Shown: in pieces, positions 41,751-50,664 of the stretch
Numbering within the stretch: the first letter of the stretch is position 1
Layout: each line of letters begins with the position of its first letter
Notes under the pieces: generated by a model
The model's database searches: none
What the model saw: only the letters and a program-made list of their open reading frames with translations
What the model was told of the DNA's origin: nothing
DNA from: JAICKM01 sp038228295
GTDB taxonomy: Bacteria; Chloroflexota; Chloroflexia; QHBQ01; JAICKM01
Length of the DNA stretch: 64,000 nucleotides
Assembly: GCA_038228295.1 (NCBI GenBank)
Contig: JBBRPH010000011.1
Span: forward strand, 37,509 to 101,508
Reading direction: 5' to 3'
Position numbers and translations under genes: made by a program

Positions 41751-42257
41751 ATGAAATACGCACTGTTACTCCTCAGCGCGCTGGCTCTATTCGGCGCAGC
41801 GTTGCTCACCGGCGAGCCTGCTCATGCCGCACCCGCTGTGCAGGCTGCCGCTACGCCACTCGCCACACCGGCCGCACCCAACAACACCGGCACCACGGGC
41901 AACGGGCAAACCGGCACCGGCGGGGTGCCGGTCGCGCCGCCCGGCACCCCCGGCAGCCAGGGCAACGACGCGCCGCCCGGCCCCGGCGGTGGGGCGGCGG
42001 TGGATCAAGGCACCGGGAGCGTCGGAGCCTCCGGCGGCCGCAACCCGGCGGCGGTACCCGCACCCGCTAATCTCGTCGGCCCCGAACCCAACATGGCGGT
42101 CGGCTATTTCCCCGCCGTGATCATGCCGCTCGGCATTATCGGCGCAATGATCGCCGCCTTCGTCAGCATTCGCCGTGACGGGCAAAAGGCCAAGCGGACA
42201 CAGCGCAAACCGAATACCGAAGCCGAAACCGTAACCACGCAGCTACCCCCGCTGTAA
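41751..42257 (+). CDS. Small exported Pro/Gly-rich membrane protein
   Basis: A 168-residue protein. A signal peptide (MKYALLLLSALALFGAALL with cleavage near AHA-AP at about residue 27) is followed by a low-complexity Ala/Gly/Pro/Thr segment (NNTGTTGNGQTGTGGVPVAPPG). A membrane helix at about 122-141 (IMPLGIIGAMIAAFVSI) precedes a basic tail. No family recognised. GAGAGGGA lies about 10 nt before the ATG. It ends 27 nt before a bidirectional terminator, so it is monocistronic. Confidence 0.7.
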   Translation: MKYALLLLSALALFGAALLTGEPAHAAPAVQAAATPLATPAAPNNTGTTGNGQTGTGGVPVAPPGTPGSQGNDAPPGPGGGAAVDQGTGSVGASGGRNPAAVPAPANLVGPEPNMAVGYFPAVIMPLGIIGAMIAAFVSIRRDGQKAKRTQRKPNTEAETVTTQLPPL

Positions 42258-42284
42258 GCTAAAGCAGTCAGGACCGCAGCGGGC

Positions 42285-42322
42285 AACAAAAGAGGCTACC
42301 GCCGGCGGTAGCCTCTTTTGTT
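42285..42322. terminator. Bidirectional terminator
   Basis: A perfect 38-bp palindrome (AACAAAAGAGGCTACCGCC and its complement), with A-rich left and T-rich right ends, placed between convergent genes. It works as an intrinsic terminator on either strand. Confidence 0.9.
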
Positions 42323-42343
42323 CAGCCTATACAGCACCGGCCG

Positions 42344-42958
42344 CTAGTGGCGGGTATTAGCCGAGTACGGGCGCTCCTCTTGCCAAATGTCCCAGGCTTC
42401 CTTAAATCCGTAGTAGACAATCACCAGGCCGGCTAGCGGGTCGGCTACCACCAGCCCAACAGCGTATTTAAGATTAAACCGACTAAGACAGCGGCCGCCA
42501 AGTAGGCATCGATCAGTGTGACGCGCCCTTCGGTCAGCAGAACTTCGTTGCCGAGTTGAGTGCCGGTCTGATGTTTCCCCCACGCTAACAACAGCATCGC
42601 TATTAGGGTCGCGGCGAGCCAGGTAATGCCGACAAAGGATGTGTCGGGTCGGGCCTGGGTTAGCAGCGTATGAGTGGATTGGGCCAGTACTATAGAGAGC
42701 CAGTAAGGCAAACGCGCCGCCAATCACGCGTAAGGCGGTATGTTCCCGGTGCTGATTCACTCCTTTGAGTTGCCATACCACGACCAGCGAGGCGACAATC
42801 TCAATCAGCGAGTCTAAACCGAATCCGGCGAGCGCAACCGAATGCGCCGCCAAGGCCGCCGACAGCACGATCACCGTTCCCACGACATTCCAACCTAATG
42901 TAATGTAATGTATTCCAGCCACAAGCCGCGTGCTAAGAGGGGTGTACTCATGAAGCAT
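42344..42958 (-). pseudogene. Cation diffusion facilitator-like gene with two frameshifts
   Basis: Three pieces in two frames make one six-helix cation transporter. Frame A from ATG 42958: LVAGIHYITLGWNVVGTVIV, LAGFGLDSLIEIVASLVVVW, ALRVIGGAFALLALY. At about 42690 one base is missing and a second frame continues: IVLAQSTHTLL, FVGITWLAATLIAMLLLAWGK, LTEGRVTLIDAYLAAAVLVGLILNTLLGWW. At about 42458, in GGTGGTAGCC, frame A returns with VADPLAGLVIVYYGFKEAW. GWWWADPLAG is the expected CDF-like junction. The two single-base losses could be assembly errors, but no homopolymer is present, so real decay is likely. It overlaps no other gene except its regulator's neighbour upstream. Confidence 0.82.
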
Positions 42959-43025
42959 TCCTTTTGCCGGGCGCCGGTATATGATGCATTTAGGAGGAGC
43001 AGTGACACGGCTAGAGGAGCAACCG

Positions 43026-43745
43026 TCAGGCGAGTTCCCGCATCCCACGCGCATCGAAATCCACGAAGCGGTAGCCCAGGCCGCGCTCGTTCAGAATATA
43101 ATGGGGATTTGAGGGATCAGCCTCGATCTTCTGGCGTAAGTATGTGATGTAAAGCCGTAGCAACTGCGTATCGTCCAGATACTCGCGCCCCCAGACCCGC
43201 GTCAACAACGTCTCATGGTTCAGCAAGCGTCCCGCGTTGCGGACTAGATGATAGAGCAGCTTATACTCAGTGGGTCGCAGCTTAACCCGTTGCCCGGCTA
43301 CGATTACCTCGCGCGTGTCAAAATCAATCGCCAGCCGGTCATCTACCGTGACCAGACTATGCACCGGCGCGACCGACGGCATCTCAGCCCGCCGCAGCAG
43401 TGCCTTCACCCGACTCACCAACTCGCGCCGGCCGAACGGCTTGGCGATATAATCGTCTGCCCCTAATTCTAACCCGCGCACCTTGTCGGCCTCGTTCGCC
43501 TGTACCGTCAGCATGATCACCGGGACCGTCGAAATCTCCCGGATCGCTTTCAGCACCGCGAAGCCGTCCTGGCCCGGCAACATCACATCGAGCAGCACCA
43601 GATCGGGCATCCGGTCGCGGACGGCAGGTAGCGCCGCATCTCCGTCGTCGGCCTCAATCACCGCGTAGCCCTGATCTTCCAGGATCGTCGTCACCAGGTC
43701 TACCAAGCGCGGTTCATCGTCTACCACCAGAACTGTTTGTGCCAT
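43026..43745 (-). CDS. OmpR/PhoB-family response regulator
   Basis: A 239-residue DNA-binding regulator. The receiver domain has acidic residues DDE at 9-11, phosphoacceptor Asp53 in LVLLDVMLPG, Thr in MLTVQ near 81 and Lys in IAKPFG near 103. From residue 130 a winged-helix domain follows with LRPTEYKLLYHLVRNAGRLLNHETLL and YITYLRQKIEADPSNPHYI. AGGGGAG lies just before the ATG. It is followed after 9 nt by its histidine kinase gene (minus strand upstream), the usual two-component arrangement. The arrangement resembles KdpE but no kdp genes are near. Target genes unknown. Confidence 0.95.
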   Translation of the reverse strand: MAQTVLVVDDEPRLVDLVTTILEDQGYAVIEADDGDAALPAVRDRMPDLVLLDVMLPGQDGFAVLKAIREISTVPVIMLTVQANEADKVRGLELGADDYIAKPFGRRELVSRVKALLRRAEMPSVAPVHSLVTVDDRLAIDFDTREVIVAGQRVKLRPTEYKLLYHLVRNAGRLLNHETLLTRVWGREYLDDTQLLRLYITYLRQKIEADPSNPHYILNERGLGYRFVDFDARGMRELA

Positions 43746-43754
43746 GCGCTCCCC

Positions 43755-45329
43755 TTAGCGCCGCCCGAACACAATCGGGAGCGGCGCATTAAACTGGCGC
43801 GGCAGGCTGAACGAAAACTGCGCCCCGCCGCCCGGTGCCGCGTCTACCCAGATGCGCCCACCATGCGCCTGGATAATCGCTCGTGCGATAAACAGCCCCA
43901 AGCCTACACCCTTCAGTTGCCGAACGACGCGGCTGTTCAGTCGGGCGAAGCGGGCAAAGATGCGCTCTCGCTCGGCGTTGGGCACGCCGATCCCCTCATC
44001 GCTCACATGAACCACCACCGCGTCACTCAGCAAATCGCTTGTCACCAGAATCTGCCCGCCTTGCGGTGAATATTTGACGGCGTTTTCCAGCAGGTTGATC
44101 AGCACCTGCTCCACCCGTGCATCGTCGGCCAACACCGGCGGCAGGTCGGCGGGCAGCGCGATCACAAAAGTATGCCCCGTGCTGATCGCCTCCACCTTCT
44201 GTACCGCGCGTCGCACCAGGCGCGGGATGTCCACCGGCTCCCGCATCAGTTCCAGGCCGCCCGCCCCGATGCGTGATGCATCCAACAGGCTGGCGACCAT
44301 CTTGCTTAAGCGCTCGCTCTCTTCAGCGATTACCGCCAGCTTGCTGCGTAAGCGCGCAGGCGGCAGCGTGTCTACGCCGTCAGCCAGCAACTCCGCATAA
44401 CCGCGAATGATTGCCAGCGGTGTTTGCAGTTCGTGCGAAATCACCGACAGGAACGTGGCCTGTAACTCTTCCGCCTCGCGGCTCGCGCTTACGTCGTGCA
44501 GACTCACCACTACGCCGTCCACGCTGTGGTCCGGCCCGCCCAGCGGAGTGACTGTGGCTTCGGTGTAAAACGCTTGGCCGGCGCACGTGGTCAAGACCAG
44601 TTCCAGCGCCCGCCCCTCACCAGGCGGTCCCAGCAAGTCAGGCGGCATATCGTTCGCGCCCGCTGAGTCGGCTACCCAGTGCATCGGTTGGGCGCGCAGG
44701 AGTTCAACGAACCGCTGTCCTTGCAGATCGGCCTCGTGCCAGCCGGTTAGCCGCTCCGCCGCCGCGTTGCAGCGCAGCACGCGCCCATCCGCGTCCAGCA
44801 CCAGCAGCCCATCAGCACTCTGTGCCAGGACCGTATCCAACAAATGCGCCTGTTCGGCTAGCCGCGCCCGGCATTGCCCGCTCTGCACCGCCAGTTCCAG
44901 ATGGCGCACCAGCACCCGCCAGACATGGGGACGCACCGCCCAACCGCTGCCGGCGGCAGCAGGCACCACCGCCAGCAGCGCCACTGCACCGTCCACCGGC
45001 ACGGCCCGCACCTGCAACGGCCCCCACGGCGTGAGCAGTTCGGCCTGTTGCCGCGCCGTATCTAGCCGCCAGCCCGGCAACACACCCACCCGCGCCGCCT
45101 GCGGGCGGGCCCCAGCCAGCGTCTGCAACAGGTCGGGCGCGGCGGTTGTTAGCAGGGTCTCCAACTGCTCCAGATCGTCCGGCGGCAGGCCCGCCCCTGC
45201 CGGCCGCGATACCTGCCAGTCCTCGGTGTGCCACAGCAAGATCAGTCCTGCCTGCACTTCCAACGCATCTACCATAATCTGCGCCAGATCAAGCAACGCC
45301 CCCGCCGCACCCATATCGCCGTTATCCAT
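43755..45329 (-). CDS. Sensor histidine kinase with PAS domain
   Basis: A 524-residue kinase. The first 150 residues are a GAF-like or unknown sensor with no membrane helices. A PAS domain follows (LLVLDADGRVLRCNAAAERLTGW near 177-199). The HisKA box is SVISHELQTPLAIIRGYAELL with the phosphorylated His near 300, and the ATPase domain has NLLENAVKYSPQGG (N box), DEGIGVP (G1) and GVGLGLFIARAI (G2). It is therefore a soluble or peripherally attached sensor. The start is ATG 45329: TAGGAT/GATAAT ends 5-8 nt upstream without a ribosome binding site, suggesting a leaderless transcript. It precedes its response regulator by 9 nt. Confidence 0.93.
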   Translation of the reverse strand: MDNGDMGAAGALLDLAQIMVDALEVQAGLILLWHTEDWQVSRPAGAGLPPDDLEQLETLLTTAAPDLLQTLAGARPQAARVGVLPGWRLDTARQQAELLTPWGPLQVRAVPVDGAVALLAVVPAAAGSGWAVRPHVWRVLVRHLELAVQSGQCRARLAEQAHLLDTVLAQSADGLLVLDADGRVLRCNAAAERLTGWHEADLQGQRFVELLRAQPMHWVADSAGANDMPPDLLGPPGEGRALELVLTTCAGQAFYTEATVTPLGGPDHSVDGVVVSLHDVSASREAEELQATFLSVISHELQTPLAIIRGYAELLADGVDTLPPARLRSKLAVIAEESERLSKMVASLLDASRIGAGGLELMREPVDIPRLVRRAVQKVEAISTGHTFVIALPADLPPVLADDARVEQVLINLLENAVKYSPQGGQILVTSDLLSDAVVVHVSDEGIGVPNAERERIFARFARLNSRVVRQLKGVGLGLFIARAIIQAHGGRIWVDAAPGGGAQFSFSLPRQFNAPLPIVFGRR

Positions 45330-45369
45330 CAACCATTATCCTAGCACACGCAACCCGCAGAACTAAACA

Positions 45370-46080
45370 CTAGCCATCTACATCCAACCGCGGCCCCAGG
45401 AAACGCGGCGACTTGCCGGTGGTCAGCCACCAGCGGGCCGCTAGCAGCGCCGGCATCTCGCGCAACTGCCAGCCCAACTTCGCACTCACCGGATACGTCT
45501 GCCGGTCGGCGGTCACCCCCACCGCATCCAGCCCCAATGCACGGCAGATATACAGCGCGCGGGGCAAGTGATAACCGTTCGTCACCAGTGTCATAGCCTG
45601 TAGACCAAACACATCGCGCGCGCGATAGCAACTGTCATAGGTACGGAAGCCCGCGTAGTCCAGCACAATGTCGCGGTCGGCCACGCCCAGCGCCAGTGCC
45701 GTCCGGCGCATCGCCGCCGGCTCGTTGTACTCCGGCACATGGTTATCGCCACTCAGCAGCAGCTTATCCACTTTACCGCGCCGGTAGAGGGCCGCCGCCG
45801 TCACCACCCGATCATAGAGTACCGCACTCGGCTCACCACTGGGGGTCAGCCCCGCGCCAAACACCAGCGCGACGTGCTGATGCGGCAGTCGCGCATCGGC
45901 GGGCGCATAAATCGCGCCCGCCGTTACCGCCACAACATACCACCAGAAGCCCATTGTCGTCAGCCCTAACAGCAGCATCGTTAGCAGAGTCCGGCGCAGC
46001 GCCCAGCCCAGCCGACCCGGCCGGGCGGCCCGCGCACGCGCGGATTGCCTAGATAAAAAGTGCCTAAACCGCTTAATCAT
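45370..46080 (-). CDS. YdcF/SanA-family DUF218 membrane protein
   Basis: A 236-residue protein: a basic N-terminus, one membrane helix at about 33-55, then a DUF218 domain outside the membrane. Motifs: VALVFGAGLTPSGEPSAVLYDRV, LLLSGDNHVPEYNEPAAM, GFRTYDSCYRARDVFG and LVTNGYHLPRAL. Family members such as SanA and ElyC affect envelope barrier and lipid carrier steps, so a cell-envelope role is inferred. TATAAT ends 6 nt before the ATG; the 6 nt between are GGAGCG, so it is either leaderless or very short-leadered. Confidence 0.88.
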   Translation of the reverse strand: MIKRFRHFLSRQSARARAARPGRLGWALRRTLLTMLLLGLTTMGFWWYVVAVTAGAIYAPADARLPHQHVALVFGAGLTPSGEPSAVLYDRVVTAAALYRRGKVDKLLLSGDNHVPEYNEPAAMRRTALALGVADRDIVLDYAGFRTYDSCYRARDVFGLQAMTLVTNGYHLPRALYICRALGLDAVGVTADRQTYPVSAKLGWQLREMPALLAARWWLTTGKSPRFLGPRLDVDG

Positions 46081-46288
46081 CGCTCCATTATAACACAGCG
46101 CCGGCCTCCCACTAGAATCTCTAGCCGGGTGCTTTGGACTAAACTCACGCTAATATGCGTAACAGACTCAACAATCCAATCCGTTGTAGACAATGGAGTG
46201 TATACTCCGTGTAACCGCGCCGCGCATTGAGCAGGGCGTAGGGTCGTACCGGGTTTCAGAAGTTTCCATTCAAGGAGGAATAGGACTC

Positions 46289-46912
46289 ATGAAAAAGATC
46301 GCATTTATGTTCGTGGTCGCCATGTTGGCGCTGACGGCTATCTCGCACGGCAACAGCTATGCGGCGGATAACACGATGACCGTCACCTTGAACGCACAGA
46401 ACGGCTCCGGCCAGACCGGCACCGCCACCATCACCCAGAAGAGTGCCGCCGATATTATGGTGAGCATCACCCTAAGCAACGGCACCAGCGATCCGCAGCC
46501 GGCGCACATCCACAAAGGCACCTGCGCCAACCTCGACCCCAAGCCCCTCTACCCGCTGACCAATGTCGTCAGCGGCAAGTCGGACACCGAAGTCATGGTC
46601 AATATGGCCGACCTTGAAAAGGGCCAGTACGCCATCAACATCCACAAGTCGGCCACCGAAGTCGGTACCTATGTTGCTTGTGGCGACCTCAAAGCCATGA
46701 TGGCCGGCGGTAGCATGACCGGCGGCAGCATGGCCGGCGGTAGCACCAGTGGCAGCATGGCCGGCGGCACTATGAGCGGCGGCACTATGAGCGGCGGCTC
46801 GACCATGCCCGCTACCGGCAACGGCGATCTGCCTCTGCTCATGGCCGGCTTGGCCCTGCTTGGGCTTACCCTGACCGGCGCGGGCCTGCGCCTCGCCCGC
46901 AATCGCGCCTAA
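46289..46912 (+). CDS. Exported CHRD-like protein with a PATG-type wall anchor
   Basis: A 207-residue secreted protein. After the signal peptide (KKIAFMFVVAMLALTAISHG, cleavage about AYA-AD) there is a beta-rich domain with HIHKGTCANLDPKPLYPL and INIHKSATEVGTYVACGDL, similar to small CHRD-like domains. A Gly/Ser/Met repeat spacer (GGSMTGGSMAGGSTSG...) leads to MPATG, a hydrophobic segment and the basic end RLARNRA, which is the layout of a sortase cell-wall sorting signal. No sortase is in the window. AAGGAGG lies 9 nt before the ATG. An operator-like palindrome GGAGTgtatACTCC lies at 46195-46208. A terminator follows. Confidence 0.75.
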   Translation: MKKIAFMFVVAMLALTAISHGNSYAADNTMTVTLNAQNGSGQTGTATITQKSAADIMVSITLSNGTSDPQPAHIHKGTCANLDPKPLYPLTNVVSGKSDTEVMVNMADLEKGQYAINIHKSATEVGTYVACGDLKAMMAGGSMTGGSMAGGSTSGSMAGGTMSGGTMSGGSTMPATGNGDLPLLMAGLALLGLTLTGAGLRLARNRA

Positions 46913-46954
46913 CGATTGCAGGTAACGGATCACCATCCGCACAGCAAACGAAGA

Positions 46955-46984
46955 GGAGCGTTGCCGCTTGGCAACGCTCCTTTT
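46955..46984 (+). terminator. Intrinsic terminator
   Basis: GGAGCGTTGCC and GGCAACGCTCC pair around GCTT, followed by TTTT. It ends the secreted protein gene and precedes the convergent hydrolase. Confidence 0.9.
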
Positions 46985-47014
46985 CGATACCGTTTGCGTA
47001 ACTCTACGGCGAGC

Positions 47015-47860
47015 TTAAACCCCCGCCAAAAAATCGCCCAACAAGCGGTTGAACTCCGCCGGCACCTCCATCGGCACCATATGCGCCACGTTCGGCAGCA
47101 CGACCCGGCGTGCCCCAGAGATGCCGTCCGCAACCACTGCCGCGTTCTCTACGCAGCGCGGCACATCGGCATCGCCGACAATCACCAGTGTCGGCACCTG
47201 GACCTCGCCCAACCGCCCGGCAGCGGGCGGGTCCAGCGGCACCGCCTGCGGCTCCGACTCTGCCCCAGCTACGGAGAATTCACGTTCCAGGTTGGCCCGC
47301 TCAATCGCCTGAAAGCGGGTGCGCAGTGCTGGATCTACCGCCGACCCCGGCTTACGGCCGGGTCCTACCAGCCACAGGAATGTCTCCAGTTCCAGGATGC
47401 GCTCCAGATCTTTGGCCGCGTAGGCCGCCTCAAACGGAGCGTAGAATTGCTTTTCCTCCTCTGTTGGGGCCGGCCCGCCGCTCAAGCCGGCCGCCACCGC
47501 CACGAGCGCCGTCACCAATTCCGGATAGGCCAGCGTATAATCAATCGCGGTTGAGCCACCCATCGAAACACCGACGATAGCCGCCCGCGTCACGCCCAGA
47601 TGCCCCAGCAGCCCATGCAAATCCTCATGCAGCGCGAACGTGCCCGCTGGGCTGCTCGACTGCCCGAACCCACGGTGATCATAGCGAATCACCTGATAGC
47701 GGTCGCTGAACGCCGGCACCACGGCGTCCCACATCTGGTGGTCCGACACGCCCGCGTGGAGCAGCACTAGCGGCGGTCCCGCGCCCTCGACCACATAAAA
47801 GAGCCGTGCCCCGTTGACCTCAGCGAACCCACTACGCCGCTCCGTTACGCTAGTTGTCAT
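47015..47860 (-). CDS. Alpha/beta hydrolase
   Basis: A 281-residue alpha/beta-hydrolase. The nucleophile elbow is GVSMGG (Ser near residue 97), the oxyanion strand LVLLHAGVSDHQMW, the acid in VIVGDADVPR near 225 and the His in LPNVAHMVPMEVP near 255. The cap domain (residues 120-190) is helical. Similar enzymes include 3-oxoadipate enol-lactonase-like and other esterases; the substrate is open. The start at ATG 47860 follows GGGAGGG by 6 nt. Divergent from the Asp-box protein. Confidence 0.9.
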   Translation of the reverse strand: MTTSVTERRSGFAEVNGARLFYVVEGAGPPLVLLHAGVSDHQMWDAVVPAFSDRYQVIRYDHRGFGQSSSPAGTFALHEDLHGLLGHLGVTRAAIVGVSMGGSTAIDYTLAYPELVTALVAVAAGLSGGPAPTEEEKQFYAPFEAAYAAKDLERILELETFLWLVGPGRKPGSAVDPALRTRFQAIERANLEREFSVAGAESEPQAVPLDPPAAGRLGEVQVPTLVIVGDADVPRCVENAAVVADGISGARRVVLPNVAHMVPMEVPAEFNRLLGDFLAGV

Positions 47861-48283
47861 TTGCAGCCCTCCCAATAATGATCCCGATAATTGCTGTTAC
47901 CCTCAGTATAACCGTAATAGGGGACAGTAGCGATCCTGATTAGCGCCGCATTCGTAGCCGGAGATAGCTTGATTGCAGCCGAGGATGGGGTGTCTCAATT
48001 GAATCTACTTCGTGGGACCATCCGTAAAAGAGCCTATGAGCCGGCTGGTCGCCGGCCCACCTACCGACTTGCTGCGGATGCGTGTGCAGGCTGCCACCGT
48101 TGCGCGGCCTTCGGCAGTAAGCACGGCACTTTGCGCCTTCTCAACGTGCCTTCATAGGCGTCTTCCGATCGCCGCCGGTAAATGCACACCGTTTCGCCGC
48201 CTGTTAAAAGATCGAGTACAATAGCTGGGTACTCGGAACATACACCCCAGTCAACCCCGCAACCAACCGTGAAGGAGTCGCCT
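47861..48283. other. Gene-free divergent region, possible structured RNA
   Basis: 423 bp with no convincing gene. On the plus strand GCCTATGA (48032-48039) can pair over 112 nt with TCATAGGC (48152-48159), enclosing three smaller hairpins. A -10 box TACAAT (48217-48222) lies after it and serves the next gene. Confidence 0.35.
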
Positions 48284-50590
48284 GTGAAACGTCTCATCAT
48301 CCTTGTCACCGTCATCGCCTGTGCACTAACCATCGGCAGCCTGAGCGCGGCGCGGGCCGCAGTCCTTGCGGGCAGCAATCGGTCGGCCACCGCCCCGCTA
48401 GTCAACCCGATCTTCGCGCCCAACCACAAGGCCAATACCGATGCTACGACTTACGCTCAGCAGGAACCGAGCATCGCCGTCAACCCCACCAACCCACTAA
48501 ACATCATCGCCTCGGCCAAAGACGAGCGCAGCGCGCCGGGGCCGGGCACCGCCACCAAGCAGGTTTGGGAATACACCTCGACCGACGGCGGCGTGACCTG
48601 GATCAACCAGGCCGCACCGATCATCGGCAGCGACGCGGTGCGGCAGAGCGACCCGGTCAACATCTTCAGCGACACCGGTGTGGCCTACGCCTGCTACCTG
48701 GGCTATAATGACGGCGGCGGTTTTGCCGACACCGGCATCTATGTCACCCGCTCTACCGACGGCGGCCTCACCTGGGGCAACACCGTCCTCGCTGTCAGCG
48801 AAGCCAACAGCTACAGCACCGACAAACAGTGGCTCGCCGTAGACAACAACCCGGCCAGCCCCTACTATCACCGCATCTACCTCAGTTGGACCGAGTTCGG
48901 CCGCTGCAACGGCTGCATTCACTTTGTCTATTCGAGCGACGGCGGCAGCACTTGGAGCAACCAAGGCTTCCAGCTCTCCACTACCAACAGTGGGCAGCAA
49001 TTCTCGATGCCCACGGTGTTGTGGAACGGCAATGTCTTTGTCAATTGGGCTAACGGCGGCAGCATCGTGGCGCGCATCTCCAGCGACGGCGGCCAAACCT
49101 TCAGCCCGCAGACGACCGTCGGCACGATGAACACCAACCTGACCATGAGCGGTCGGAACTGGCGCATTAGCGCTATTCCGGTCGCTGCCGCCGACCGCAG
49201 CACGCCGGGCCGCCTCGCTATCGTTTGGAACGATGGGCGCAACAATGCCACCAACGGCGTGGATATTTATACGATCCACTCGACCGACGGCGGCGCAACC
49301 TGGACCGCTCCGGCCCGCCTGAACGATGATCCGGTGGGCGTCGTGCGCCAACAGGCCGAACCCTGGATCACTGCGAGTCCCAACGGCCTGTTCCACGCCG
49401 TTTGGTACGACGAGCGCGAAGATAGCACGGCCGCCATCGTCTTCAACATCTATTACAGCCAGTCCAGCGACGGCGGAGCCACATGGAGCGCCAACACACG
49501 CGCCAGCGACGGCACCACCGACCTGAATATCGGCATCCCCAGCGGCCCCGGCTGGAACGGGGCGGCGGGCGATTATATTAACCTGGCCGCGACAGACAGC
49601 GACCTCTACGGCGTATGGACGGACACACGCAGCGGCACCAACGAAGACATCTACACCCTGCACGGCCTGCTGCCCGCCGGCACGCCCACCGCGACCGGTA
49701 CCCTGCCCACCGCGACGGCCGGCACCGCCCCGCCGACCGGCACAGCCACGGCGTCATCCGGCGCCACGACCACCAGTACGCCGCCTAGTGCCACCGGCAC
49801 TGTAATCGGGCAACCGAGTGCCACCGCGACCGGCACGGCCGGCGGCGCAACCGCCACGATCACGGCCACCGCGACCGGGCAACCCGGCAGCACTGCGACC
49901 GCAACGCCCACCGGTCAGGCATTGACGCCGACAGTCACCGCCACGACCTGCCCGATCCACTTCAGCGACGTGACCGACCCGACCGCGTATTATTACAGCG
50001 CCGTCTACTACCTGGCCTGTCGGGGAGTGATCAGCGGCTATAGTGACGGCACGTTTAAGCCGTTCAACAACACTACGCGCGGCCAGATGGCGAAGATTGT
50101 GGTGCTGGCCGACGGCCTCCCGCTGGTCAGCCCACCGGCCGCCGGTCGCACTTTCAGCGATGTCGCACCCGACAGTGTGTTCTATACGCTGATCGAGACC
50201 GCCGCCATGCACGACATTATCAGCGGCTACACCTGCGGCGGCACCAACCCACAGACCGGCCAGGCCGAACCCTGCGACGCAAGTCGGCGACCCTACTATC
50301 GCCCGTCCAACTTTGTGACACGCGGCCAACTGACCAAGATCGTAGTGATCGGCGCAGGCTGGACCCTGCTCAACCCGCCGGCCCCGACCTTCACCGACGT
50401 GGACCACCGCAATGTGTTCTATCCGTTCATCGAAACGGCCGGCTGCCGTGGTATCATCAGCGGCTACGACGATCATACCTTCCGGCCCAACGCCGCTGCC
50501 TTCCGCAGCCAAATCGCCAAGATCGTTTATCTGGCGGTGACTAACCCGCCCGCCTGCGCCGGACCGCGCGCGCCGGTCCGCACCCGCTAA
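48284..50590 (+). CDS. Secreted Asp-box (BNR) propeller protein with SLH anchor
   Basis: A 768-residue exoprotein. The GTG start has GAAGGAG 6 nt upstream, followed by a signal peptide (KRLIILVTVIACALTIG...ARA). Six Asp boxes appear: STDGGVTW, STDGGLTW, SSDGGSTW, SSDGGQTF, STDGGATW, SSDGGATW, spaced as in six-bladed sialidase-type propellers (residues 80-450). A Thr/Ala/Gly-rich stalk (residues 460-560) and three SLH domains (from FSDVTDPTAYYYSAVYYLAC near 567) complete it. SLH modules attach to wall polymers. Propeller function (glycosidase or reader of another ligand) is unproven. SLH domain 2 carries a two-Cys insertion. It shares the SLH part with the next gene. Confidence 0.85.
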   Translation: MKRLIILVTVIACALTIGSLSAARAAVLAGSNRSATAPLVNPIFAPNHKANTDATTYAQQEPSIAVNPTNPLNIIASAKDERSAPGPGTATKQVWEYTSTDGGVTWINQAAPIIGSDAVRQSDPVNIFSDTGVAYACYLGYNDGGGFADTGIYVTRSTDGGLTWGNTVLAVSEANSYSTDKQWLAVDNNPASPYYHRIYLSWTEFGRCNGCIHFVYSSDGGSTWSNQGFQLSTTNSGQQFSMPTVLWNGNVFVNWANGGSIVARISSDGGQTFSPQTTVGTMNTNLTMSGRNWRISAIPVAAADRSTPGRLAIVWNDGRNNATNGVDIYTIHSTDGGATWTAPARLNDDPVGVVRQQAEPWITASPNGLFHAVWYDEREDSTAAIVFNIYYSQSSDGGATWSANTRASDGTTDLNIGIPSGPGWNGAAGDYINLAATDSDLYGVWTDTRSGTNEDIYTLHGLLPAGTPTATGTLPTATAGTAPPTGTATASSGATTTSTPPSATGTVIGQPSATATGTAGGATATITATATGQPGSTATATPTGQALTPTVTATTCPIHFSDVTDPTAYYYSAVYYLACRGVISGYSDGTFKPFNNTTRGQMAKIVVLADGLPLVSPPAAGRTFSDVAPDSVFYTLIETAAMHDIISGYTCGGTNPQTGQAEPCDASRRPYYRPSNFVTRGQLTKIVVIGAGWTLLNPPAPTFTDVDHRNVFYPFIETAGCRGIISGYDDHTFRPNAAAFRSQIAKIVYLAVTNPPACAGPRAPVRTR

Positions 50591-50612
50591 TCGATCGCCC
50601 GCTTTTGCAGTA

Positions 50613-50641
50613 TAATGAGAGGTGTGTTTAACCTCTCATTA
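50613..50641 (+). promoter_or_regulatory. Dyad over the -10 of the carboxypeptidase gene
   Basis: A perfect 11-bp inverted repeat TAATGAGAGGT...ACCTCTCATTA with a 7-bp centre starts inside the TATAAT (50611-50616) and ends 24 nt before the ATG. As DNA it is an operator candidate; as RNA it is a 5' hairpin. Confidence 0.6.
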
Positions 50642-50664
50642 CCTTACCCTTAAGGAGATCGCTC

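Noticed and set aside
47969..48224. Short plus-strand frames in the 47.9-48.3 kb gap
   Set aside because: No ribosome binding site, no recognisable motif, and they overlap the candidate promoter of the next gene.
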